The notes under the pieces were generated by a model, which was not told the DNA's origin, did not search any database, and saw nothing but the letters and a program-made list of their open reading frames with translations. Both the position numbers and the translations under genes were made by a program. DNA of 43,424 nucleotides. Origin: Paenibacillus sp. oral taxon 786 str. D14 (GTDB lineage Bacteria > Bacillota > Bacilli > Paenibacillales > Paenibacillaceae). Positions 23,469-31,831 of this stretch are shown one piece after another. How positions within the stretch are numbered: position 1 is the first letter of the stretch; the number at the start of each line of letters is the position of its first letter. The stretch lies in contig NZ_GG695975.1 of the NCBI RefSeq assembly GCF_000159955.1, positions 34,431-77,854 of the forward strand, given 5' to 3'.

Positions 23469-24491
23469 ACGTTCGGCTTGCTCCCATTTCTTCAGCAGAG
23501 GGTAAGGATCAAACGCCCATTCCGTGCTTCCCGTATCCCGATAGATTCCGTAATGCAGATGCGGCGGGAATTTTCCCGACGTTCCTGGCGGGCCATATCC
23601 GCTGCTACCGACCCAGCCGATCGTTTGCCCGGGTTCGACGAAATGACCGACCTCGATTCCTTTCTCATAACCTTGCAGATGCGCATAATAGTGGTATCGG
23701 TTCTGGATATCCCGGATACCGATGCGCCAGCCCCCGTAGGGGTTCCAACCTTTTGTTTCCACAATCCCGTAGCAGACGCTGCGTACCGTGACGCCCATCG
23801 GGGCAAAAATATCCGTTCCCTCATGGATTCGGAGGCCGCCCCAGCCGCGCCGATCTCCCCAGGTATCGCGATAGGTATAGGAACTGCGCAGCGGAAGCGG
23901 AAAGGCGCTGTCCGTTAAGTCCAGCTTGCCCCAGTGCTTGTACATTTTCGCGAATTGGCGAATCCGTTCGACGGCAGCATCATTTTGATAATAACGCCAT
24001 AAGGCGATGCGGAAATCCTCATCTTGATAGCCAAAGCTGGTTAAGTAAGAAGCCAAGGTGTACAAGGCGTCTCGATCGTTCTTCGGATCGGCCGCGCCAT
24101 CTGCGGTGGCGTCTTTCCCGACGCCGCCAAACAGTTCGATGGTGGCTGGATTCCGGTCCTCGGGATCGGGATTCAGCGGCCCAGTCCAGAACGCTTCCTT
24201 GAAGCGAAATCCGGTTACGCGCTGCTCTTGCTGTTGTTCCTTACGCGGCGTGATGGTGCGTTCATATTGATCCACAGCCGAAAGCCAATACCAGGGAACA
24301 TTCGTCAACAACTCCATTTCTTCGTACAAGGTGCGTCGTTGCTGATATACGCTGACTACCGCCTTCTCTGCTGTTCCTGGAGCGTTCGCCTCTGCAGCGC
24401 CTATGCCGGATATCGGCCAAAATGAGGTAATCAGCATCACGCAGGCGATGCACCAGAGCGCTTTGCCGCGGGCAAACCGTTGAGACTTCAA
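23439..24491 (-). CDS. lytH: M23-family endopeptidase, LytH-like (spore cortex maturation)
   Basis: LytH of Bacillus is an L-Ala-D-Glu endopeptidase that trims spore cortex peptides to single L-Ala residues. The 350-aa product has a signal peptide or anchor (ALWCIACVMLITSFWPISG, about residues 11-29), a helical region with VPWYWLSAVDQYERT, and a C-terminal M23 domain. The zinc ligands are visible: His223 and Asp227 in IHEGTDIFAP, His311 and His313 in PPHLHYGIY. I start at TTG 24491 because GGAGG lies 10 nt upstream; the open frame reaches 24554. Convergent neighbour yunB and divergent lipA match Bacillus gene order. Confidence 0.85.
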   Translation of the reverse strand: MKSQRFARGKALWCIACVMLITSFWPISGIGAAEANAPGTAEKAVVSVYQQRRTLYEEMELLTNVPWYWLSAVDQYERTITPRKEQQQEQRVTGFRFKEAFWTGPLNPDPEDRNPATIELFGGVGKDATADGAADPKNDRDALYTLASYLTSFGYQDEDFRIALWRYYQNDAAVERIRQFAKMYKHWGKLDLTDSAFPLPLRSSYTYRDTWGDRRGWGGLRIHEGTDIFAPMGVTVRSVCYGIVETKGWNPYGGWRIGIRDIQNRYHYYAHLQGYEKGIEVGHFVEPGQTIGWVGSSGYGPPGTSGKFPPHLHYGIYRDTGSTEWAFDPYPLLKKWEQAERSKKNKRATK

Positions 24492-24656
24492 GGCAAGTAT
24501 TCCTCCTTCGCCTTTATTTTGCACGCGATTCGTGACCCTCTTAGATTGAGGCAAACGCTGTTTTTTTATTCCATATGCGAAGTAGGTTTTTCCAGCGGTT
24601 TCATGATATAATAAATGGCGCTACAGCTTATATCACAAGAAGGAAGGTCTTGCGCT

Positions 24657-25553
24657 TTGGCTAAACAAATCCAGGAACCGAAACCGGATTGGATTCGTAT
24701 CAAATTGACGACAGGTGACAACTATCAAGACATCAAGCAGATGATGCGCTCCAAAACTTTGCATACCGTTTGCGAAGAAGCGCGTTGTCCGAATATATAT
24801 GAGTGCTGGGCCAACCGGACGGCAACGTTTATGATTTTAGGCGATATCTGTACGCGGGCATGCCGCTTCTGTGCGGTAAATACCGGGATGCCAACTGAGC
24901 TCGATTTGCAGGAGCCGCAGCGCGTGGCTGAAGCAGCGGAGCAGATGAATTTGCGACACTGCGTTGTGACCAGCGTAGCCCGGGACGATTTGAAGGACGG
25001 CGGGGCAAGCATTTTTGCCGGGACGATTAAGGCGATCCGGGAACGCTTGCCGTTCTGCAGCGTAGAAGTGCTTATTCCAGATTTTCAGGGGGATGAGGAA
25101 GCGCTGCGGATCGTGATGGATGCGAAGCCGGATATTCTGAACCACAACATCGAAACGGTGGAACGGTTATCTGACCGCGTTCGCGCGAAGGCGAAATACC
25201 GCCGCTCCTTGGAGCTGCTCCGGCGGGCGAAGGAGATGCGGCCGGAGATTCCAACGAAGTCCAGCATTATGCTGGGTGTCGGGGAAGAGTGGGACGAGAT
25301 TTTGCAGGCGATGGACGATCTGCGGGCCGTGGACTGCGATATTTTGACGATCGGGCAATATTTGCAGCCTACTCCGCAGCACCTGCGCGTAGAGAAGTAT
25401 TATAAGCCTGAACAGTTTGCAGAGTTGAAGGAAGAAGGCATGAAGCGCGGCTTCAGCCACGTGGAATCCGGCCCGCTCGTGCGCAGCTCGTATCACGCGC
25501 ATGAACAGGTCCAATCGGCCAAGAAACAAGCCGGCGTACCCGTTTTGCCGTAA
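24657..25553 (+). CDS. lipA: lipoyl synthase
   Basis: This radical-SAM enzyme inserts two sulfurs into protein-bound octanoyl groups to make the lipoyl cofactor of 2-oxoacid dehydrogenases and the glycine cleavage system. The 298-aa product has the auxiliary cluster cysteines Cys39, Cys44 and Cys50 ([12 protein letters not shown]) and the radical-SAM triad Cys65, Cys69 and Cys72 (CTRACRFC). The closing [13 protein letters not shown] motif is also present. Start TTG 24657 follows AGGAAGG by 9 nt and gives exactly the Bacillus length. A TGATATAAT extended -10 box lies at 24604-24612. The auxiliary gene yutD follows 20 bp later. Confidence 0.97.
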   Translation: MAKQIQEPKPDWIRIKLTTGDNYQDIKQMMRSKTLHTVCEEARCPNIYECWANRTATFMILGDICTRACRFCAVNTGMPTELDLQEPQRVAEAAEQMNLRHCVVTSVARDDLKDGGASIFAGTIKAIRERLPFCSVEVLIPDFQGDEEALRIVMDAKPDILNHNIETVERLSDRVRAKAKYRRSLELLRRAKEMRPEIPTKSSIMLGVGEEWDEILQAMDDLRAVDCDILTIGQYLQPTPQHLRVEKYYKPEQFAELKEEGMKRGFSHVESGPLVRSSYHAHEQVQSAKKQAGVPVLP

Positions 25554-25573
25554 ACCGAAAGGAGGATGGAGCT

Positions 25574-25936
25574 TTGATTCAAATTGGCGGCAGAACCTAC
25601 GAATTGATTCGGAATTATCGGGATGCGTGGGATCCTGAAGCGTTTAAGCAGCGTTACAGCGAAGTGCTTGACCGCTATGATTACATTATTGGGGATTGGG
25701 GTTACGAGAAGCTCCGCCTCAAGGGTTTTCTGCGGGACAACCATCCCAAGGCCAATCGGGATACCGCGTATTCCGGCATCACGGATTATATTAACGAATA
25801 CTGCAATTTCGGCTGTGCCTATTTCGTTCTTCAGAAGGTGCGGGACAACCATAAGGACAAGGACGCAGCGAAGGACAAAGATGCCGGAAACGGTAAAGAC
25901 GTTCAAGTACAGGAAACAGAAACGGCCCCCGAATAA
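25574..25936 (+). CDS. yutD: YutD-family protein (DUF1027)
   Basis: The 120-aa protein matches YutD, a small cytosolic family of unknown function that sits beside lipA in Bacillus. Conserved parts are YELIRNYRDAWDPEAFKQRY (9-28), LDRYDYIIGDWGYEKLRLKG (about 32-51) and ITDYINEYCNFGCAYFVLQK (about 69-88). The C-terminal 30 residues are a Lys/Asp-rich tail longer than in Bacillus (102 aa). Start TTG 25574 has GGAGGATGGAGC immediately upstream. The terminator stem overlaps the last codons. Confidence 0.9.
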   Translation: MIQIGGRTYELIRNYRDAWDPEAFKQRYSEVLDRYDYIIGDWGYEKLRLKGFLRDNHPKANRDTAYSGITDYINEYCNFGCAYFVLQKVRDNHKDKDAAKDKDAGNGKDVQVQETETAPE

Positions 25937-25960
25937 TCGGGAGGCCGTTTCTGTTGTTTT
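25918..25960. terminator. terminator of lipA-yutD, shared with the S41 protease gene
   Basis: AGAAACGGCC (25918-25927) pairs with GGCCGTTTCT (25943-25952), with an inner CCCGA/TCGGG stem and TGTTGTTTT after it. The reverse strand ends in GTTTCTGTTT, so it may serve both convergent genes. Confidence 0.85.
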
Positions 25961-25966
25961 ATGTTA

Positions 25967-27460
25967 TTACTTCATAGATAAGTTCAGTATACCTTGTTTA
26001 TAGCTCCATGTCAGCTTCGGGTATTTCTTCTGGAACTCGTGCAGCTCGAGATAAGCTTCACCATCTACAACTTTGATCGTTTTGGCAGCCAAGGTAAATC
26101 CGGTTTGCTTCCCAAGCGAATCGGTGATGGTTAACTTCCCGTTCTTCGAATTCCACACCGGCGTTCCTTGAATCAGCGACGATAATAAGCGGGAAGGGGC
26201 GTAAATGAGTTTGCCGTCCTGAATCACATCGATATATCCCGGGAAAGCCGCTCCGTTAATGTTCAGCGAGGCAGGTCCGCCGGATACGCTGATATGCCGT
26301 ACCCCGGCTGCATACATCCCGGTAATCAACTGCGCTGCTGCATTGTTCTTCACCTCAACGTCCGGCTTCAGCCCCACATGGTTGAAATCCAGCTTATTTG
26401 GCGTCAAGTAGGCTTGGACTGTCAGCTTCAATGAGCTGCCGTTGGACAGCGGGAATACGTTCTGAATGCGCGCCTTCCCGTAAGTTTGATCCCCCACAAC
26501 CTTGGCGATTCCGTTGTCGCGCAGCGCCCCCGTCAAGATTTCCGATGCGCTGGCGGTCAGACCGTTGGTCAGCACCACGACCGGCATCCCGATGTCTTGG
26601 CCACCCGTGATTTCAACGGGCTGCAGCTCTCCGCTTTGGCCGGAGGTGTACATCAGGATCCCCTCCTTCATGAACTGCTTGGCGATGTTGGCCGCCGATT
26701 CGACGTAACCGCCAAGATTGTCACGCAGGTCCAGTACGAGAGCGCCAATCCCTTCCTTGCGCAGGGCGGCTAATTTTTGCGCAAATTCCTCATCCGCTGT
26801 ATCGGAGAAGGAGGTCACGGCGATGTAGCCGACCTTGCTGGAAGGAATGACCTTGCCGGTGACGGAAGGCAATGAGAAATGCGCTCTTGTGATCGGAAAT
26901 ACTAGAGCCTGTCCGTTCCGGTTGATCGTAATGGTGACTTGGGTATTTTCCTCCCCTTGAATCCGTGCGACATCCTCGCTGCTGGTTACCGGCTTCGCAT
27001 CCACCTTGGTGATGATATCGCCTGCCAGAAGGCCGGCTTTGGAGGCTGGAGAATTGGGCAACACGTCGGTGATGTACAGCTTGTTGTTATAGAAGCGAAG
27101 CGTAACTCCGATGCCAACGAACTCCTGATTTACGCTATTCTCGAAGCTCTCCAGTTCATCCTTGGAATAGTAATCGCTATAGGGATCGTCCAGCGTATAA
27201 ACCATGCCGCGTATCGCATTATCGAGAAACTCCTGACGCTCAACGCCTTCAATGTTGTAGGCTTCCAGGTAGTTCAGCACTTCCTGAAGTGTCTGAAGGT
27301 CTGTGGAGGTTTCTGACGTTCCCAGCTGAATGATCGTTCCAGCTGCGGTGGTACCGGCAGCGCCTGCCGTCCCGGCCGCTCCAACCGTCTGGGGCAAGCC
27401 CAGCAAGGCGAGGGACAACATCGGGATGAATGCATACTTGCGGAATGAGCTTAAGATCAT
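25967..27460 (-). CDS. S41-family carboxy-terminal processing protease (CtpA/CtpB-like)
   Basis: The 497-aa secreted or membrane-anchored serine protease has a signal sequence (YAFIPMLSLALLGLPQTVGA), a helical leader, a PDZ domain (about residues 112-190, EFVGIGVTLRFYNNKLYITD) and an S41 core. The catalytic Ser304 lies in NGLTASASEI and Lys329 in YGKARIQ, 25 residues apart as in Prc. A C-terminal segment (from about 395) resembles copper-amine-oxidase-N-like repeats. I start at ATG 27460 with AAGGAAG upstream. Bacillus CtpB cleaves SpoIVFA during sporulation, but the housekeeping paralogue CtpA is equally possible. Confidence 0.9.
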   Translation of the reverse strand: MILSSFRKYAFIPMLSLALLGLPQTVGAAGTAGAAGTTAAGTIIQLGTSETSTDLQTLQEVLNYLEAYNIEGVERQEFLDNAIRGMVYTLDDPYSDYYSKDELESFENSVNQEFVGIGVTLRFYNNKLYITDVLPNSPASKAGLLAGDIITKVDAKPVTSSEDVARIQGEENTQVTITINRNGQALVFPITRAHFSLPSVTGKVIPSSKVGYIAVTSFSDTADEEFAQKLAALRKEGIGALVLDLRDNLGGYVESAANIAKQFMKEGILMYTSGQSGELQPVEITGGQDIGMPVVVLTNGLTASASEILTGALRDNGIAKVVGDQTYGKARIQNVFPLSNGSSLKLTVQAYLTPNKLDFNHVGLKPDVEVKNNAAAQLITGMYAAGVRHISVSGGPASLNINGAAFPGYIDVIQDGKLIYAPSRLLSSLIQGTPVWNSKNGKLTITDSLGKQTGFTLAAKTIKVVDGEAYLELHEFQKKYPKLTWSYKQGILNLSMK

Positions 27461-27517
27461 ATTCAGTTCTTCCTTTACAATATTTTCGATATCCAAAGAG
27501 CTTGTCAGACCTGCCGA

Positions 27518-28321
27518 TTAGTCCAGGAACGCATTGCGGACCCGGTTCCAAAACGGAAACGGCCGATAACGGACAAAGCTGATCTTCTGATCCGACACCT
27601 GGCAGCGTACGGACACTAGATCGTCCATCGGCAGGTTGACGTGGTCAATGGTCAGCAATAAGCGCTGTTCCTTGCGCGAATAAATGTCGCAATGATGATG
27701 CTTGGGCAGCACCAACGGAGAGCCTAGCGTCCGGAACACCCGATTGTTGATCGAAGCGATCTCTGTGATCTGCAGCGCTTCAATCGTCGGATGGATCATC
27801 GCTCCCCCCAAGCTCTTGTTATAGGCAGTACTGCCAGAGGGGGTGGATACGCAAATGCCGTCGCCGCGGAACATTTCGAACATTTGGTCATTGATGTCCA
27901 CTTGGGCAACCACAGTGCCATCGACGCCCTTCAGCGTAAATTCGTTTAAGCAAATGTGGGAAGAGCTGCCCGACCTCTTCTGAATCTCCAGATCGATTAA
28001 GGGGTAACGGACGATGCGCGGCCTGAGCAAGCCGGGATCTGCATGACCGCTCATCATTTCCACCAGCTCAGGAATTTCGTCGGCTTTCCAGTCGGCGTAA
28101 AAGCCCAGATGGCCCGTGTGAATTCCTACAAATGCGATGGAAGGAATCTGATCGATAAACGTATGGAAGGCATGAAGCATTGTGCCGTCTCCGCCGATGG
28201 AGACAACGATGTCCGGGGATTTCGCATCCAGCTCAAGCCCATGCTGCGCAGCAAGCTTATGAAAGGTTTGGCTTAATTCCACAGACAGCTGATCGCCGCG
28301 GTCAAGTACAAAGTATCTCAA
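27518..28321 (-). CDS. nadK: NAD kinase
   Basis: NAD kinase phosphorylates NAD+ to NADP+. The 267-aa product has the catalytic GGDGTM motif (43-48), the conserved FVGIHTGHLGFYADW, LNEFTLKG and STPSGSTAYNKSLGGAM blocks. I chose TTG 28321 because AAGGAG lies 9-10 nt upstream and the resulting length equals Bacillus PpnKA; the open frame upstream to 28426 does not match the family. It lies 57 bp from the S41 protease start and 111 bp after ylbJ on the same strand. Confidence 0.95.
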   Translation of the reverse strand: MRYFVLDRGDQLSVELSQTFHKLAAQHGLELDAKSPDIVVSIGGDGTMLHAFHTFIDQIPSIAFVGIHTGHLGFYADWKADEIPELVEMMSGHADPGLLRPRIVRYPLIDLEIQKRSGSSSHICLNEFTLKGVDGTVVAQVDINDQMFEMFRGDGICVSTPSGSTAYNKSLGGAMIHPTIEALQITEIASINNRVFRTLGSPLVLPKHHHCDIYSRKEQRLLLTIDHVNLPMDDLVSVRCQVSDQKISFVRYRPFPFWNRVRNAFLD

Positions 28322-28432
28322 GTTGACAAGCTCCTTTGAAAAAGGCTGTTCAAAAACGAACATTATTTTGAACATGCGCTTGAATATCCTTTTGTAAAGA
28401 TCATAATCAATTCGTCCGCAGAACACAACGTT

Positions 28433-29656
28433 TCATTTTCGGTGCCGCTGGCGGCGAATGATTTCGGCCAGGAATGACAAAATAAGTAGGATGGCCAGGG
28501 TCACCAGGAAGAAACGGGACGCTCCCGGAACAGCCCCCCAACCGTAAAGCACTTCTTGGCCTCCAAACTCAGGAGGATGAATCGCCCACGCCGGCGCGGC
28601 CCCCATCAGGGGGTTCCAGAGAAGCAGCAACAGCCCGGCGGAAATCACGGCATGAAGGAGCCTAGCGATTAGAAAAGGAAAATAACGCAGGTCAGCTCCA
28701 TTTAAGATGCTGGCCACTTGGGCATGAACCGATAAGCCCCCCCAAGAGAGAATGAAAGCTGCTGCTGCGGCTTTGAACTGCAAAGGGATTCCCTCCGGCG
28801 CCGCGGATGCTTTAGCGCCCAAGGTGACTTCAAACAAGCCGCCCATGAGGGGCTCGGTTAACTGGCTGGGCAGACCCAGCAGCGGCAGCAGCTGTTGGAA
28901 CCCGGTATATAGGAAGCCCATGAAGCCCGAAGCGGTGAGCACCTCCAGGATCACGGAAAAAAATACGACCAGGCCGCCTACTACGGTCATCAGCTGCAGG
29001 GAGGAGGCAACTGCCTGCCGCAGCAGCTCTCCGAGGCTGCGTCCGTCCTGAACCCGGGCTTCATGCATGGCCTTAAGCGCCAGCTTCAGGCTGAAGCGCC
29101 CGGATTCATCGCCTTCACCGGGATCTGCCGGCAAGTTTCGGTCCGGACGGTAGAAGCGCATGACCAGGCCGATCAGCAGGGCCCCTCCATAATGGGTCAA
29201 AGCGAGCGCCCCGGCCAGCTTCGGATTGCCAAAGAAGCCGACAGAGACCGCCCCGATGAGAAAGATGGGGTCGGATGACGTCGTGAACGAGACAAGTCGT
29301 TCTCCCTCTACCCGGGAAACGAGCCGTTGCTCGCGCAGCTTGGTCGCCAGCTTGGCGCTGACGGGGTAGCCGGAAGCAAACCCCATCGCCAGCACGAACC
29401 CGCCGCTGCCCGGGATCCGAAACAAGGGCTTCATCAGCGGGTCCAGCAGCTTGCCGAGAAAATGCACAATCCCAAAGCCTAGCAGCACTTCGGATATGAC
29501 GAAGAACGGGAATAGGGACGGGAACAGCACGTCCCACCAGATGGCGAGGCCGCGAACCCCTGCCTGCCAGGAAGCTTCCGGGTAACAGGCCATCAGAACG
29601 GCCAGCATCAGCGCGGCAACGAGCAACAAAACAGCCGTTAAGCGTTGGAATTTCAT
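28433..29656 (-). CDS. ylbJ: sporulation membrane protein YlbJ (SpoVV)
   Basis: The 407-aa polytopic protein has the nucleoside-recognition ('Gate') fold pattern of YlbJ: IWWDVLFPSLFPFFVISEVL (39-58), GSGGFVLAMGFASGYPVSAK (83-102), LVSFTTSSDPIFLIGAVSVG and AAFILSWGGLSVHAQVASIL. In Bacillus this protein (SpoVV) sits in the outer forespore membrane and takes part in dipicolinic acid uptake. ATG start with GGAGGCGTACCC just upstream. Nothing obvious separates it from nadK, so they may share a transcript. Confidence 0.92.
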   Translation of the reverse strand: MKFQRLTAVLLLVAALMLAVLMACYPEASWQAGVRGLAIWWDVLFPSLFPFFVISEVLLGFGIVHFLGKLLDPLMKPLFRIPGSGGFVLAMGFASGYPVSAKLATKLREQRLVSRVEGERLVSFTTSSDPIFLIGAVSVGFFGNPKLAGALALTHYGGALLIGLVMRFYRPDRNLPADPGEGDESGRFSLKLALKAMHEARVQDGRSLGELLRQAVASSLQLMTVVGGLVVFFSVILEVLTASGFMGFLYTGFQQLLPLLGLPSQLTEPLMGGLFEVTLGAKASAAPEGIPLQFKAAAAAFILSWGGLSVHAQVASILNGADLRYFPFLIARLLHAVISAGLLLLLWNPLMGAAPAWAIHPPEFGGQEVLYGWGAVPGASRFFLVTLAILLILSFLAEIIRRQRHRK

Positions 29657-29747
29657 GGGTACGCCTCCACATCAAATCATAGTGAAGTGTATGAAATGAA
29701 TGGGACAAACAGCACAAAAAAATAAAGGAAGCGGTTTCAAAAAAGGG

Positions 29748-29776
29748 CTGATATTTTTGAGCTTCTATGCTAAAAT
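29748..29776 (+). promoter_or_regulatory. possible promoter for the 31-aa gene
   Basis: CTGATA (29748-29753), a 17-bp spacer and TAAAAT (29771-29776). Box quality is moderate. It precedes the small gene by about 90 bp. Confidence 0.35.
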
Positions 29777-29866
29777 GATGCTTAAGACCAATATAGAACT
29801 TTAGTACCAGCTATCATTTGATCAAACATGGTGCAGCAGCCAAATTTTGAGGATGGAGTGATGTTC

Positions 29867-29962
29867 ATGAGCATTGTCGCAGGTATTCTTGTCTGTGCTT
29901 TTGTTTATGTCATTCGAGCCGCTCTCGTCCATCCCGGCGAAGAGGATTGGCGCAGCTACTGA
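29867..29962 (+). CDS. 31-aa single-pass membrane protein
   Basis: An ATG frame with GGAG 8 nt upstream encodes 31 residues. An N-terminal hydrophobic stretch (SIVAGILVCAFVYVIRAALV, 2-21) is followed by the polar tail HPGEEDWRSY. It is flanked by a plausible promoter and, 26 bp after the stop, by a textbook terminator, so this is a self-contained transcription unit between ylbJ and the globin gene. An in-frame ATG two codons upstream is an alternative start. I know no named family, although short proteins of this shape occur widely in spore-formers. Confidence 0.65.
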   Translation: MSIVAGILVCAFVYVIRAALVHPGEEDWRSY

Positions 29963-29988
29963 TAGATTGAAAGACCGCATTCGAGTAG

Positions 29989-30021
29989 AAGCTCCTTTGG
30001 TAGGAGCTTTTATTTTTTTTT
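29989..30021 (+). terminator. terminator of the 31-aa gene
   Basis: AAGCTCCT (29989-29996) pairs with AGGAGCTT (30002-30009) over a 5-nt loop, followed by TTATTTTTTTTT. Confidence 0.9.
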
Positions 30022-30054
30022 GATATAATAAGGAAAAACGGAGGCGGTGAACAG

Positions 30055-30432
30055 ATGAATCAAGGCTTGAGTTTATACGACAACCTCGGCGGAGAAGAGA
30101 CGATTCGGCGGTTGGTGGAAGCCTTCTATCCGCGGGTTCAACGTGATCCGTTGTTAGGACCCTTATTCCCGGAAGACATTACTCCGGTCATGGAGAAGCA
30201 ATTTATGTTCTTGTCGCAGTTTTTTGGAGGCCCGTCCCTCTACTCTGATGCCTTTGGTCATCCGATGATGCGTGCCCGGCATTTGCCGTTTCCGGTGACG
30301 ACGGAACGCGCCGAGGCTTGGCTGGCCTGCATGAAAGCTGCGCTGGAGGAGATTGGAGTCGAGGAGCCGCTGCGAGGGATCGTGCTGGAGCGTCTGTCCG
30401 GCCCGGCTTTTCATTTCGTGAACACACCTTAG
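30055..30432 (+). CDS. truncated haemoglobin (group II, YjbI-like)
   Basis: The 125-aa haem protein matches the group II truncated globins. LYDNLGGEETIRRLVEAFY (residues about 6-24) carries the conserved Tyr at the end of helix B; RARHLPFPVT contains the proximal His region; ERAEAWLACMKAAL contains the helix G Trp. Such globins bind O2 and are implicated in NO or oxidative stress chemistry. GGAGGCGGTGAACAG precedes the ATG, and an extended -10 (TGATATAAT) lies just after the upstream terminator. The next gene follows by 54 bp on the same strand. Confidence 0.93.
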   Translation: MNQGLSLYDNLGGEETIRRLVEAFYPRVQRDPLLGPLFPEDITPVMEKQFMFLSQFFGGPSLYSDAFGHPMMRARHLPFPVTTERAEAWLACMKAALEEIGVEEPLRGIVLERLSGPAFHFVNTP

Positions 30433-30486
30433 ACCGATGAACTAATGTGCCGGGCAGGGCAGATTATTGAAAGGAAGTAGGACGTT

Positions 30487-31185
30487 TTGGAACTTGAACC
30501 GCTTTATCAGATCAAGGTCACTTGCATCCATTGCCAGAGTGAATTTTCGACCTCGCGTGTGCGTCCGAGCTTTAAACGGGCTGTACGTACGGATACGGAT
30601 TTTTGCGGCTATTATCAGAAGGAGAATCCGGATTATTACGTCGTTCGGGTATGCCCGTCCTGCGGTTTTGCTTCGACGGAAAATTCGGTATCCCGCTTGA
30701 CCGACCGGCAAAGAGCCCTCTTCCAAGAGGCGATCGGCAGCCGGTTTAACCAGAAGGACTATGGCGGGCGCCGGGATTGGGAGACTGCGATGGAGACGTA
30801 CAAGCTGGCGCTGATTTGCGCACAAACCATCGGCGAAACCGACCGGATTATTGCCAGCTTGCTGCATCATATTGCTTGGTTGTATCGATACAAGTACAAC
30901 GTCGAACAGGAGAAGCGTTTTCTGGAGTATTCGCTGGAAGCCTACATCCGCGTTTACGAAAAAGAAGGCGTCGGCGGCAGCGATGCCCGCCTGATGTATT
31001 TGATCGGCGAGCTGAACCGGCGGATTGGCAAGTACAACGACGCAGTCAAATGGTTTGGGCGCGTCATTAATGACAAGCGGATCATGGATGCGGCGATGAT
31101 TCGGGCATCCCGCGAGCAATGGGCGCTGCTGCGCGAAGAAATGATGAATGGCGGACATGAGCTGCCTGAGGAAATGCGCGGTTGA
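30487..31185 (+). CDS. DUF2225 zinc-binding/TPR-like protein
   Basis: The 232-aa cytosolic protein has paired cysteines likely to bind a metal: Cys13 and Cys16 in VTCIHC, and Cys56 and Cys59 in VCPSCGFAS, with Cys40 between them. After about residue 90 it is helical, with TPR-like repeats (ETAMETYKLALICAQTIGET, then RKYNDAVKWF-type segments). This is the DUF2225 pattern, function unknown. Start TTG 30487, with TAGGA 5 nt and AAAGGAAG further upstream. The gene is probably co-transcribed with the globin, but I see no functional link. Confidence 0.85.
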   Translation: MELEPLYQIKVTCIHCQSEFSTSRVRPSFKRAVRTDTDFCGYYQKENPDYYVVRVCPSCGFASTENSVSRLTDRQRALFQEAIGSRFNQKDYGGRRDWETAMETYKLALICAQTIGETDRIIASLLHHIAWLYRYKYNVEQEKRFLEYSLEAYIRVYEKEGVGGSDARLMYLIGELNRRIGKYNDAVKWFGRVINDKRIMDAAMIRASREQWALLREEMMNGGHELPEEMRG

Positions 31186-31223
31186 CGGAACGGACAAGCA
31201 GACATCCAAGCGTAGACATGACG

Positions 31224-31253
31224 AAGGGCCGTATCCAGAGGAAACGGCCCTTT
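31224..31253. terminator. hairpin between convergent genes
   Basis: AAGGGCCGT (31224-31232) pairs with ACGGCCCTT (31244-31252). T-runs are weak on both strands, but position and stem strength fit a shared terminator. Confidence 0.65.
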
Positions 31254-31290
31254 AGATCGCTAAAGGCGACCTGGTCACATTACGTTATTT

Positions 31291-31521
31291 CTACCGGACA
31301 ACCTTATCGGTTAACAGGTAATCGTTGTCACAGTCAAGGACATGTAGCTTGTTCCCGCAGCAGGGGAAGACGAGCAGCTTCTTCTTCCCCTCGTGGATCG
31401 ATTTCAACTCGCGGGGCTTCAGAGGCAGCAGCACGTTACGGCTGGAGCAAAATGGGCACTCATGGACATACACGTCCCCCATGACAACATCATAAGGCCA
31501 CGTTTGGTTAAAGGGGATCAT
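31291..31521 (-). CDS. small Cys-rich, probably zinc-binding protein
   Basis: The 76-aa product has CPFC (22-25), CC (54-55), His60 and Cys64, spaced like a small zinc ribbon: HECPFCSSRNVLLPL, then KLLVFPCCGNKLHVLDC. I do not recognise a named family. The ATG at 31521 overlaps the stop of yycC (ATGA), so it is translationally coupled to that gene; the longer open frame to 31746 merely overlaps yycC in another frame. A conserved two-residue start (MIP) is preceded by AAAGGGG-like sequence only on the other strand, so coupling probably supplies initiation. Confidence 0.75.
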   Translation of the reverse strand: MIPFNQTWPYDVVMGDVYVHECPFCSSRNVLLPLKPRELKSIHEGKKKLLVFPCCGNKLHVLDCDNDYLLTDKVVR

Positions 31522-31721
31522 GAATGCTCCGGTTCGTGACCGGCTTGGCTGGCATCTCCGGCTTCCGCTTCTGCGGAAGGCTGGCCTGCTTCTTCTTTCG
31601 CCAGTTCTGCGATTTTTTGCATTAAAATGTGCTGCGGCATATGCATAAGGTGCTCGACCGGCACCTTGAGTTTTGCGGCTAATTTCACGGCGGTATCCGC
31701 CGATATTTGCAACGGTCTCAT
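31518..31721 (-). CDS. yycC: YycC-like protein
   Basis: The 67-aa product opens MRPLQISADTAVKLAAKL and continues VPVEHLMHMPQHILMQKI, which matches the short YycC-like family of Bacillales, function unknown. The last 25 residues are an Ala/Glu-rich tail. GGGGGGAT sits 6 nt before ATG 31721. It is the first gene of a two-gene unit with the Cys-rich protein and diverges from pepF. Confidence 0.8.
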   Translation of the reverse strand: MRPLQISADTAVKLAAKLKVPVEHLMHMPQHILMQKIAELAKEEAGQPSAEAEAGDASQAGHEPEHS

Positions 31722-31831
31722 GGAAATCCCCCCTGTATTCAGACAAGCGTTATAATAGAGCATCCTCTACTAGCATACACTGTTATCCCATAAGGCATCA
31801 ATTATAAACGATACGGAAAGGAAGCGAACTT

